In this document: positions 1 to 6,200 of the stretch, piece by piece
How positions within the stretch are numbered: the first letter of the stretch is position 1
Layout: every line of letters starts with the position of its first letter
Source of the DNA: Planctomycetaceae bacterium
Lineage (GTDB): Bacteria > Planctomycetota > Planctomycetia > Pirellulales > Thermoguttaceae
Direction of reading: 5' to 3'
Length of the DNA: 11,580 bases
Assembly: GCA_031282385.1 (NCBI GenBank)
Contig: JAITDV010000380.1
Location: 1 to 11,580, forward strand
Position numbers and translations under genes: made by a program
Notes under the pieces: generated by a model
The model's input: only the letters and a program-made list of their open reading frames with translations
Told to the model about the DNA's origin: nothing
The model's database searches: none

Positions 1-108
1 AAGGAGGCGAATAAGAAGACGCCTCCGAAGGAGGCGAATAAGAAGACGCCTCCGAAGGAGGCGAATAAGAAGACGCCTCCGAAGGAGGCGAATAAGAAGA
101 CGCCTCCG
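1..108. repeat. 27-bp tandem array, four units
   Basis: Four consecutive identical 27-bp units lie at 1-27, 28-54, 55-81 and 82-108, and the array may continue beyond the left edge. Each unit contains GGAGGCG and CGCCTCC separated by 10 bases, so each can form a 7-bp hairpin. The junction between units reads CGCCTCC-GAA-GGAGGCG, so the alternative pairing with a 3-base loop is also possible. The other R1 copies carry this module about once, so the array is an expansion within copy a. The unit length is a multiple of three. Confidence 0.9.
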
Positions 109-178
109 AGGGAGGGGAATAATTCCCCTCCTTCGGAGGGGTCAGGGGTGGTCTCCTACAGGTTAGCGAAAAGGTCTA
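1..178 (-). mobile_element. R1 element copy a, MITE-like, cut by the window edge
   Basis: This is the right-hand part of a repeat seen three more times in the window (5575-5769, 11109-11333, 11362 to the end). Read on the minus strand it begins at 178 with TAGACCTTTTCGCTAACC, the same terminus that starts the 5575 copy. It continues with the shared segment ACCCCTGACCCCTCCGAAGG and then a tandem array, and runs off the left edge, so the second terminus is not visible. No open frame in it looks like a real protein; the frames that exist are the low-complexity Pro/Lys/Glu type that such repeats give. The element directly abuts asnB, and its first three bases (TAG) are the asnB stop codon. A non-autonomous element mobilised in trans is inferred from the terminal inverted repeats; no transposase is present. 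Confidence 0.65.
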
Positions 179-2152
179 TTTCAAGTATTGCAAAGAGTCG
201 ATAGTATTTCTTGTCCAGAGTTCTAGGACGAATAGACTCCAGATTCGATAAGCGTGATCAAATTGGTTATTGAAGTGTTCGTTGAGTAGTTGTGTGATAT
301 ATTTTTTTTGGAAGTAACCTCGTTCGATTGTTTTTTTGTCTAGCAATATATCGCGTACTTTATCTTTGAGTTCGTTACGAAACCAGTGATCAATCGGTAC
401 TCCGAATCCCATTTTGCCTCGCCGTTCAATATTGGTCGGCAACAAATCATGGAATGCTTTCCGCAAAATATATTTGCCGCAACCGCCAAAAATCTTATAC
501 TTCAACGGCATCCGAACCGATAACTCCGCAATACGATAATCCAACAACGGCGCACGACACTCAAGACTGCTTGCCATTGACGCTATGTCAACTTTGGTCA
601 AAATATCACAAGGCAAGTACGTTTGCATATCAACAAAACTAATCCTGCTGCAAAAATCTCTGTTCAAACAACACGACTCTGCCCGCCGCAAAAAATCCAA
701 CGAATCATAATCTGAAAATTCTGCTGCAAATTCATCGGAGTATAATTGCTGCCGCCTTTCGCGATTGAATATTGCTATCCATTGCAAATATCGTTCAAGC
801 GGAGGCATTGCCAACGTCTCCAAAAATCTTTTACCGCGTCGTAATATTGAACGTTGTTTTGTTGACGCGGGAATAAGCGGACGGATTTTTTCGACGATAA
901 AACGGCGTAAAAACAACGGCAATTTTGCACAAATGCTACCGTATTTAACCGCACGGTATCGATCATAACCGGCAAACATTTCATCTCCGCCGTCCCCTGA
1001 AAGTGCAACTGTAACTTCACGGCGAGTCATTTCGCAAAGTAACATTGTTGGTATTGCGCTTGAATCTGCAAACGGTTCATCGTAATGCCAAATCAAACGC
1101 TCTAACAAATCATCGATCTGCGGAGTAACTATAAATTGATGGTGAATTGTTTTGAATTTATTGGCGAGTTGTTTTGCGTATTTTGATTCGTCGTATTCTT
1201 TTTGTTTGAATCCGATGTTGAATGTGTGAATTGGTTGGGGGTTGATTTGTTGCATTATTCCTGCTGTGATTGACGAATCTATTCCACCGGACAAAAACGC
1301 ACCAACCGGCACATCACTTCGCATTCGTATTCGAACTGCATTTGTTACGATTTCGCGTAGTTGTTCTTGCCATTCGCCGAATGAGGATTCTTTGTCTTCG
1401 TGATTCCAATTTGGATTCCAGTATTGTTTGATGTGAAAATTTCCGTTTTGCCAAACTGCATAATGTGCCGGCGGCAATTTTGCAATACCGCAAAAAATTG
1501 TGTTCGGATATGGAATGTATTGATATGTAAGATAGTCGTCGATTGAGTGTGAATCAATTTTGCGCGGTATATTTGGAATTGTCAGAATGCTTTTTAATTC
1601 GCTGGCAAAAATTAGTCTGTGTATATCGTACAGATTTTTTTCGTATGTTGAGTTATGTGTCAAATTGCGATCAGAGTTTGAGTCGGAATTTGGTTCGATT
1701 CGGTAAAAGAGTGGTTTTTTGCCCAATCTGTCGCGTGCTAAAATAAGCCGCCTTTTTTGTGTATCCCAAATAGCGATTGCAAACATGCCGTTGAGGTGAG
1801 TCAGAAAATTTTCGCCGTATTCTTCGTAGAGGTGAATAATGACTTCTGTGTCGGATTCGCTTTTAAAATAGTGTCCGGTCAAGGATAAATTATGACGCAG
1901 CGATTCAAAATTATAAATTTCACCATTGAAAACAATATGAACAGTTTGGTTGTGGTTGTGCATTGGTTGGCGTCCTGATTGTGTCAGGTCAAGTACCGCA
2001 AGCCGCCGATGTCCCAACGCAATTCCATGATCAATATATGTTCCGCGATCATCAGGTCCGCGATGGGCAAGAATATCTGTCATCGCATCAAGAACCGACA
2101 ACTCCATCGGTTGTCCCAATCCAGACCAAACTGCACCACAAATCCCGCACAT
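176..2152 (-). CDS. asnB: Asparagine synthetase, glutamine-hydrolysing
   Basis: This 658-residue cytoplasmic enzyme converts aspartate to asparagine using ATP and ammonia released from glutamine. The N-terminal glutaminase domain (about 1-210) starts MCGICG, so Cys2 becomes the nucleophile once Met is removed; this fixes the start. It keeps RGPDD (31-35), HRRLAVLD (48-55), FNGEIYN (75-81) and ESDTE (99-103). The synthetase domain (about 255-650) has the PP-loop SGGIDSS (288-294), YDEPFADSS (357-365) and SGDGGDE (385-391). All catalytic signatures are intact, so it should be active. A polar insert of about 20 residues, rich in Asn and Ser (about 154-173), separates RDRLGKKPLFY from LIFASELKSIL, which are normally close together. 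The gene stands alone; the stop codon TAG comes from the terminus of the adjoining R1 repeat. No clear Shine-Dalgarno sequence is seen. Members of this family also amidate precursors in surface-polysaccharide clusters, but nothing here suggests that. Confidence 0.95.
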   Translation of the reverse strand: MCGICGAVWSGLGQPMELSVLDAMTDILAHRGPDDRGTYIDHGIALGHRRLAVLDLTQSGRQPMHNHNQTVHIVFNGEIYNFESLRHNLSLTGHYFKSESDTEVIIHLYEEYGENFLTHLNGMFAIAIWDTQKRRLILARDRLGKKPLFYRIEPNSDSNSDRNLTHNSTYEKNLYDIHRLIFASELKSILTIPNIPRKIDSHSIDDYLTYQYIPYPNTIFCGIAKLPPAHYAVWQNGNFHIKQYWNPNWNHEDKESSFGEWQEQLREIVTNAVRIRMRSDVPVGAFLSGGIDSSITAGIMQQINPQPIHTFNIGFKQKEYDESKYAKQLANKFKTIHHQFIVTPQIDDLLERLIWHYDEPFADSSAIPTMLLCEMTRREVTVALSGDGGDEMFAGYDRYRAVKYGSICAKLPLFLRRFIVEKIRPLIPASTKQRSILRRGKRFLETLAMPPLERYLQWIAIFNRERRQQLYSDEFAAEFSDYDSLDFLRRAESCCLNRDFCSRISFVDMQTYLPCDILTKVDIASMASSLECRAPLLDYRIAELSVRMPLKYKIFGGCGKYILRKAFHDLLPTNIERRGKMGFGVPIDHWFRNELKDKVRDILLDKKTIERGYFQKKYITQLLNEHFNNQFDHAYRIWSLFVLELWTRNTIDSLQYLK

Positions 2153-2210
2153 AAAATTTTTGAGTTAAAGTTAAAACTATACCGAACACATATTAGAATT
2201 CGGCGTATTA

Positions 2211-2310
2211 TACTGTTCGTGCTATAAATTCGCGACTCAAGAGCGTAAAAGCCTGCTTTCCGGCAGGTAAGCAGACGGACGTAAACGAAATTTAAAGTGT
2301 GAACAGTTTA
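2211..2310 (+). repeat. R2 intergenic repeat, copy A
   Basis: The copy is complete, running from TACTGTTCGTGCTATAAATT to GTGTGAACAGTTTA. The two ends are imperfect inverted repeats of each other (consensus TACTGTTCGTACTATAAATT against TAAACTGTTCACACTTTAAA). The middle has GCCTGCTT and AAGCAGAC around a short loop, here CC-GGCA-GG. No coding potential is evident. Confidence 0.85.
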
Positions 2311-2443
2311 TAATATTTCAAATTCTACTTGAAGTGTATATTCACATTAAGTATTGATAACTGTGCTAACGGCAAGATACGGACTACTGAACTTATTTGT
2401 GAAATTGTGAGTTTGTGTAGAAGTATGATTGAATTTCGGCATA

Positions 2444-2544
2444 TACTGTTCGTACTATAAATTGCGGGACTCAAGTACGTAAAAACCTGCTTTCCGATAG
2501 GTAAGCAGGCGGCGGCAAATGAAATTTAAAGTCTGAACAGTTTA
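2444..2544 (+). repeat. R2 intergenic repeat, copy B
   Basis: This complete 101-bp copy has the same orientation as copy A, 134 bp further on. Its central hairpin pairs CCTGCTT with AAGCAGG around T-CC-GATA-GG-T. It starts TACTGTTCGTACTATAAATT, the form I use as consensus, and ends GTCTGAACAGTTTA. Confidence 0.88.
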
Positions 2545-2640
2545 AAACGCAAAAAAAATGCGTTTTGCGAAAAAAAATGTCAATCATGTAAAAAATAATA
2601 TTAAACCGCCAAGCCTTAATGTTGTAATTAATTATTCTAC

Positions 2641-2713
2641 TACCCTCGACAGGATTCGAACCTGCGACCTACGGTTTAGGAAACCGTCGCTCTATCCCCT
2701 GAGCTACGAGGGC
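2641..2713 (-). tRNA. tRNA-Arg (anticodon CCT)
   Basis: The minus strand folds into a complete 73-nt cloverleaf that reads AGG arginine codons. The acceptor stem pairs GCCCTCG with CGAGGGT (one G-U pair) and has discriminator A. The D arm is GCTC/GAGC, the anticodon stem ACGGT/ACCGT with loop TTCCTAA (CCT at 2678-2680), the variable loop has 5 nt, and the T arm is GCAGG-TTCGAAT-CCTGT. CCA is not encoded and must be added after transcription. It lies between atpH and asnB on the same strand, with R2 repeats on both sides, and looks like its own transcription unit. Confidence 0.97.
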
Positions 2714-2757
2714 AAGAAGATAAGGTGATTATTTTTGTAATTTGGTTCTCGATAGTT

Positions 2758-2860
2758 TAAACCGTTCGCATGTTAAATTTCATTTGACGTCGCCTGATTA
2801 CTTATCGGAAAACAGAGGCTTTTACGCTCTTGAGCATCACAATTTTTAGTACGAACAGTA
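2758..2860 (-). repeat. R2 intergenic repeat, copy C, with duplicated end
   Basis: This is a complete copy in reverse orientation, running from TAAACCGTTCGCATGTTAAA to TTAGTACGAACAGTA. It lies 45 bp upstream of the tRNA gene. The central hairpin is more diverged than in other copies. Its last 23 bp (2838-2860) are repeated with a few changes at 2867-2889, so the right terminus is present twice. Confidence 0.8.
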
Positions 2861-2866
2861 TAGTTC

Positions 2867-2889
2867 CGCAATTTTTAGTACAAACAGTA
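2867..2889 (-). repeat. Extra R2 terminus beside copy C
   Basis: CGCAATTTTTAGTACAAACA and the following GTA nearly match the end of copy C (2838-2860), spaced 29 bp apart. It may be a local duplication or the remnant of a second element of which only the end survives. Confidence 0.7.
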
Positions 2890-2930
2890 AATCTTATCAA
2901 TATTAGACTCAAAAAAAGACACAAATAAAT

Positions 2931-2960
2931 TCAGTCATTTCGAAATCAGTCATTTTGGAA
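2931..2960 (-). repeat. 15-bp duplication across the atpH stop codon
   Basis: TCAGTCATTT occurs at 2931-2940 and 2946-2955, inside an imperfect 15-bp tandem repeat. On the minus strand this repeats the final codons AAT GAC TGA in frame, so atpH has a second in-frame TGA 15 bases after the first. Confidence 0.8.
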
Positions 2961-3584
2961 ATTTTCGCGGTGTGATTGGATTTCTTGGACGCTGCGTTCA
3001 ATTAATTGCTTGCGAACAGAATTAAGTTGCGTAAGTAGAGATGCATCATAAACCGTATCACCAACTCGAACAATAAGACCGCCAATTGTTGCCGGATCAA
3101 CAACACTGCGAATAATAGGTTCACCTCCAATAATACCGGCAAGTTTCGATGATAATGTTTTGAGAAGTTCAGAATCAATTTCAGTTGCAGTTGTAATTAC
3201 AACCGGAATCCGCTCATGTTGTTCGTCAAGAATTATACAAGTCTGACGATAAATCGGTACAAGAATTTCAAGCCGATTACGGCGAGCAACAACACGCAAA
3301 AAATTCATAAACAATTTTGAAAAATACTTAGGAATAACCCTCTCAAGCAAAATGATTTTTTCTTCCGATGAGACCATTGCAGACGCAAGTACCTCCGCAA
3401 ATTTCTCATGCGATTTTAAAATATTGACAAGCAATGCAAATTCTTCTACCGCATCATCAATTGAACTATTGTCGGTTTTGACCGCATTCAAATATGCTTT
3501 CGCATAAACTTCCGCTATCTTGTCAACATCAACATCCGCATTATATTCTGCGGCAAATTGAGCGTCTTGAGCTACATTTTCCAT
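2946..3584 (-). CDS. atpH: F1Fo ATP synthase delta subunit
   Basis: This 212-residue protein is the peripheral-stalk subunit that ties the top of the F1 alpha3beta3 ring to the b subunits, at the cytoplasmic face of the membrane. The N-terminal helical domain begins near IAEVYAKAYLNAV (23-35). FMNFLRVVARRNRLEIL (92-108) and DPATIGGLIVRVGDTVYDAS (163-182) are the signatures that identify the family. The first 20 or so residues are an acidic extension beyond the usual start; bacterial delta subunits are commonly near 180 residues. Met1 is the first start in the frame and no later Met precedes the IAEVYAKA helix, so I keep it. No Shine-Dalgarno sequence is visible. Its neighbours are a tRNA gene downstream and an aminotransferase-like gene diverging upstream, so it is separated from the atp operon where it usually sits between atpF and atpA. 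Confidence 0.93.
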   Translation of the reverse strand: MENVAQDAQFAAEYNADVDVDKIAEVYAKAYLNAVKTDNSSIDDAVEEFALLVNILKSHEKFAEVLASAMVSSEEKIILLERVIPKYFSKLFMNFLRVVARRNRLEILVPIYRQTCIILDEQHERIPVVITTATEIDSELLKTLSSKLAGIIGGEPIIRSVVDPATIGGLIVRVGDTVYDASLLTQLNSVRKQLIERSVQEIQSHRENFQND

Positions 3585-3636
3585 GATTATTATTTTCTGT
3601 TATTTTGATTTTACGTTTCTAAAAAACACTTTTAAA

Positions 3637-3699
3637 TAAACTGCTCTCACATTTAAATTTCCTTTACCGCCGCCTGTTCACCTATCGGAAAACAGGCAG
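3637..3699 (-). repeat. R2 repeat, copy D, truncated
   Basis: It starts TAAACTGCTCTCACATTTAA and keeps the CCGCCGCCTG...CAGGC central hairpin, then departs from the family after about 63 bp. It lies 53 bp upstream of the atpH start. Confidence 0.7.
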
Positions 3700-3865
3700 A
3701 CAAAACGGCAGGGAATTATACCAAAATATATTCTTGGGTAAATATGCCCGATGAAAATTGAACTCAAAAATAATTATTGGCAGCAATTGTGTTGTTTTTG
3801 AATTGAAGGCATACCGTAACTGAATAATTACAAGAAAAGAATGAAAAGCCATGAAAATTTGGCTA

Positions 3866-3965
3866 TACCGCTCGTACTATAAATTGCGGGACTCCAAAAC
3901 GTAAAAGCCTGCTTTCCGATAGGTAATCAGGCAAAGGTAAAGGAAATTTAAAGTGCAAACAGTTT
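3866..3965 (+). repeat. R2 repeat, copy E
   Basis: This complete 100-bp copy runs from TACCGCTCGTACTATAAATT to GTGCAAACAGTTT. The central hairpin GCCTGCTTTCCGATAGGTAA is followed by TCAGGC, with one mismatch in the stem. It lies midway in the atpH / aminotransferase-like gap. Confidence 0.85.
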
Positions 3966-4171
3966 GAAATTTTTGGAAAGGATAGTTGTTTATTAAACGA
4001 AAAAATTGATCTTGCGTTGGATATGATTAATTGTTACTCTTACGCCAGTGATTTATGATTCAATGTTGGTTTTAATAATTTTGTTCTGCGTCGTTGTTTT
4101 CACGAATCGAATAGAATCAAATGGACAATTAATAATCAACTTTTATACCCTGAATTGTCAATTCAAAATTT

Positions 4172-4236
4172 TAAACTATTCACACTTTAATTTTCGTTTA
4201 CCACCGCCTACTTACCTATATCGGAAAGCAGGCATT
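4172..4236 (-). repeat. R2 repeat, copy F, truncated
   Basis: It begins TAAACTATTCACACTTTAAT and keeps the central segment CGGAAAGCAGGC, then loses similarity about 36 bp before the start codon at 4272. A promoter or leader for the downstream gene must therefore overlap this repeat or its edge. Confidence 0.75.
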
Positions 4237-4271
4237 TGCACTGTTGTATTCTAAAGAGTTCTTGATATATC

Positions 4272-5567
4272 ATGTTCAATTTTTTTTTCAAATCCAGTCC
4301 TTCTCAAGTTGATTCTCGTGGAGAAATTTCATCTTGGAACTCTAATGCGTCAATTTCTGTTACGAATAATATCCAGGCAGAAATTGAGGAGACATTGAGT
4401 TTTGAGGGACCGCCGGATTCGATGATTACGGTTGTCGGTCGTGTTTACCTTTATTTTGCAGGCAACGGTTATCTTGGCTTGCAAGCGGAGCCGGAAGTTA
4501 TAGCTGCAACATGCGAAGCTGTGATGCGTTACGGTGTCGGCACGGCGACAACTCGAACTGCTTTTACTTCTCCGCCGGTTTTTCAGGTTGAGCGTTTGGT
4601 CAATGAATTATTTGGTACAGAGCGTTCATTTTATACCGCGTCGGGTTACATGGCGAATCAAATTCTCATCGAAGCAATTGAAGGAACATTTGATCGGATT
4701 TTTATTGATGAAGCGTCTCATTATTCTTTGTTCGATGCGACAAAACGAATCCGTAATTCACGTTGCCGTCCAATAACATTCCTGCATCGTAATTTACATG
4801 ACTTGCGTGAAAAACTCGAATCGAATCTTCAATTACATGAACGTCCTTTGGTAATTACGGATGGAGTTTTTTCGTTGCTTGGTACAATTGCGCCGATTCA
4901 AGATTATATTGACTTGCTGGCAAATTATGACAACGCTTCATTATTAATTGATGACGCGCACGGTTTCGGCGTACTTGGTTCAAACGGACTCGGCACATTG
5001 GAACACTTCAACATAAATCCGGCATTGGCAAACCGAACCACACAAGATTCAATCGACGACTTTCATTTTTGTACAAATAATACACCCGAAATAACAACAA
5101 ATCTTTATCAGGCGTTTTCGCTTTGTAAAGCGATTGGCGGCAGCGGCGGTATAATTTCGGGCAGTGAAGCATTTATACAACGTCTCAAAGACCGTACAAC
5201 TGTCTATCACGGCGCAAGCGCACCTGCCAGCCCAATTGCCGCCGCAACTGTTATGGCGTTGTCGATTGCCGCTAAAGGTGAATTGAGAAAAAAGTTGAAT
5301 GCGAATACTGAATTATTGAAACGAAAATTAAGTGAAAAGGGAATTGCCGTCAATGATAATCCGTTGCCTATAGCTATTTTGACGCTGGGTTCGGCAATGA
5401 ATATGCGGCGAATACAAAAAGAGTTGTCAAAACGCGGTATTCTTGTTTCATATTTACCGCGTTATACAGGATTAGGGTCGCAAGGAGCATTACGTATTGC
5501 TGTTTTTGCAACTCACACGCCGGAAATGATTAATGAGTTGGCAGATACGCTTGGAAAAATCATTTGA
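4272..5567 (+). CDS. PLP-dependent alpha-oxoamine synthase family enzyme (BioF/KBL/SPT-like)
   Basis: This 431-residue cytoplasmic fold-type I PLP enzyme is related to BioF, glycine C-acetyltransferase (Kbl) and serine palmitoyltransferase, which condense an amino acid with an acyl-CoA. Family signs are NGYLGL (65-70), GVGTATTR (88-95), the ASGYMANQ turn (123-130), SHYS with His150 where the PLP-stacking histidine is expected, TDGVFSLLGTIAPI (196-209), DDAHGFGVLG (227-236), Lys286 as the likely Schiff-base lysine in SLCKAIGGSGG, and LRIAVFATHTPEMI (407-420). Two points are odd. The spacing from DDAH to the lysine is 59 residues, against 32 in E. coli BioF, through an insert at about 251-279. 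The usual T-L-S-K around the lysine is S-L-C-K. The N terminus carries about 45 extra polar residues. The substrate cannot be named; no biotin, threonine or sphingolipid genes are adjacent. AAAGAG at 4253-4258 is only a weak ribosome-binding site. An R1 repeat starts 7 bp after the stop. Confidence 0.85.
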   Translation: MFNFFFKSSPSQVDSRGEISSWNSNASISVTNNIQAEIEETLSFEGPPDSMITVVGRVYLYFAGNGYLGLQAEPEVIAATCEAVMRYGVGTATTRTAFTSPPVFQVERLVNELFGTERSFYTASGYMANQILIEAIEGTFDRIFIDEASHYSLFDATKRIRNSRCRPITFLHRNLHDLREKLESNLQLHERPLVITDGVFSLLGTIAPIQDYIDLLANYDNASLLIDDAHGFGVLGSNGLGTLEHFNINPALANRTTQDSIDDFHFCTNNTPEITTNLYQAFSLCKAIGGSGGIISGSEAFIQRLKDRTTVYHGASAPASPIAAATVMALSIAAKGELRKKLNANTELLKRKLSEKGIAVNDNPLPIAILTLGSAMNMRRIQKELSKRGILVSYLPRYTGLGSQGALRIAVFATHTPEMINELADTLGKII

Positions 5568-5574
5568 TAAAAAA

Positions 5575-5769
5575 TAGACCTTTTCGCTAACCTGTAGGTG
5601 ACCACCCCTGACCCCTCCGAAGGAGGGGAATAATTCGCCTCCCTCGGAGGCGTCTTCTTATTCCCCTCCTTCGGAGGGGTCAGGGGTGGTCTCGGAGGAG
5701 TTAAAGGGCGGTTTTTCATTGTAGGTTTTTTGTTACGTTGATGTATTTTTAGGTTAGAGAAAAGGTCTA
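5575..5769 (+). mobile_element. R1 element copy b, complete, MITE-like
   Basis: This is the only R1 copy whose two ends are both intact and match well. It starts TAGACCTTTTCGCTAACC and ends GGTTAGAGAAAAGGTCTA, inverted repeats with one mismatch over 18 bp. The outermost bases are TA on both sides, as expected for elements that insert at and duplicate TA (the IS630/Tc1 style), though they could also be part of the repeat. Inside are a perfect 33-bp inverted repeat (5600-5632 with 5659-5691) and, in its loop, CGCCTCC-CTC-GGAGGCG. The right part shared with the other copies includes AGTTAAAGGGCGGTTTTTC. There is no plausible protein. It follows the stop of the upstream gene by 7 bp and could also act as its terminator. 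Confidence 0.75.
5600..5691 (+). terminator. Long hairpin inside R1 copy b, possible terminator
   Basis: The arms 5600-5632 and 5659-5691 are perfectly complementary over 33 bp, with a 26-base loop that folds again. It lies 32 bp past a stop codon. T-rich runs follow at some distance (GCGGTTTTTC, GGTTTTTTG), not directly at the stem, so classical intrinsic termination is uncertain. The hairpin itself is seen directly; the role is inferred. Confidence 0.4.
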
Positions 5770-5824
5770 ATATAATTGCCGAATTTATTTTTTGTAACAA
5801 TTATTGTAACGATTCAGTTGCGAG

Positions 5825-5928
5825 TACATTGATCGTACTATAATTTGTGTGACTCAAGAGCATAAAAGCCTTGCTTTCTGATGGGTAAGCAGACGGCGGT
5901 AAACGAAATTTAAAGTGTGAACAGTTTA
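5825..5928 (+). repeat. R2 repeat, copy G
   Basis: The copy is nearly full length. The left end is diverged (TACATTGATCGTACTATAAT); the right end, AAATTTAAAGTGTGAACAGT plus TTA, is standard. The central hairpin is TTGCTTTCTGATGGGTAAGCAG, more degraded than in B or I. It lies 55 bp after R1 copy b, so two unrelated repeat families sit side by side. Confidence 0.8.
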
Positions 5929-5937
5929 AAATCATCA

Positions 5938-6031
5938 CCCGAAAGGGCAGTGCCAAATAGCGCAACAAATTTCTGTATTGCCCATACAGGGCGTTTTTTG
6001 TTGGAGTCATTTCCCGCCGTGTTGCGGCGGG
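5938..6031 (+). ncRNA. Candidate structured RNA or leader with three hairpins
   Basis: Three hairpins lie within 94 bp: CCC-GAAA-GGG (5938-5947), a GNRA-type tetraloop; CTGTAT-TGCCC-ATACAG (5973-5989), overlapping an alternative GCCC-ATACA-GGGC stem (5980-5992) followed by G and six T (5994-5999); and CCCGCCG-TGTTG-CGGCGGG (6013-6031), a perfect 7-bp stem. The second has the shape of a plus-strand intrinsic terminator or attenuator. I do not recognise a known RNA family. It could instead be a further repeat type, since it directly adjoins R2 copy G. Confidence 0.3.
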
Positions 6032-6170
6032 TTGTTACGCGTTGCTCCTGTGTAGTAGCGAAATCAAAAAATAAAACGACAAAGACACAATGCCAAATTA
6101 CTGAATTGTTGATATTTTTGAATATGTTAAAAAAACATGACGACTGAATAGTTACTAATCATTTATTTAC

Positions 6171-6200
6171 GCCGGTTCTTACCGGTTTTTACCGGATTTC
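6171..6200 (+). promoter_or_regulatory. Three 10-bp phased boxes upstream of the regulator gene
   Basis: GCCGGTTCTT, ACCGGTTTTT and ACCGGATTTC follow each other without gaps, so CCGG recurs exactly every 10 bp at 6172, 6182 and 6192. The block ends 31 bp before the start codon of the regulator. Boxes repeated at one helical turn present the same face of DNA, as expected for cooperative binding; autoregulation by the downstream Fis-type protein is possible but unproven. Confidence 0.5.

Larger units (their letters stand above)
2153..2640. other. Intergenic region upstream of asnB
   Basis: This 488-bp gap between the asnB start and the tRNA-Arg 3' end holds two R2 repeats in the same orientation (2211-2310 and 2444-2544). 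The rest is AT-rich. I could not assign a convincing promoter or terminator. Small frames here are overlaps of the repeat or antisense to asnB and I do not regard them as genes. Confidence 0.7.
3585..4271. other. Divergent intergenic region, atpH / aminotransferase-like gene
   Basis: This 687-bp gap lies between two divergent gene starts, so it must hold promoters for both, though I could not assign them with confidence. It contains three R2 repeats: a half copy (3637-3699), a full copy (3866-3965) and another half copy (4172-4236). The half copies keep the TAAACT end and the central hairpin but lose the other end. The one 68-codon frame in it (4048-4254) overlaps repeat F and has no recognisable features. 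Confidence 0.7.

Noticed and set aside
1..108. CRISPR array
   Set aside because: The 27-bp units are contiguous with no unique spacers, and no cas gene is in the window.
454..1746. Several plus-strand frames of 62-67 codons opposite asnB
   Set aside because: They are antisense to a well-conserved gene and have no features of their own.
4048..4254. 68-codon plus-strand frame before the oxoamine-synthase-like gene
   Set aside because: Its second half is the translation of truncated R2 copy F and the first half is hydrophobic AT-rich sequence without a ribosome-binding site.
5513..5800. 95-codon minus-strand frame
   Set aside because: It spans R1 copy b and the 3' end of the oxoamine-synthase-like gene in antisense; residues are those dictated by the repeat.
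5801..6010. 69-codon minus-strand frame
   Set aside because: It covers R2 copy G and the hairpin cluster; part of its sequence is the R2 translation also seen at 4048-4254. The segment is better explained as repeat or RNA.
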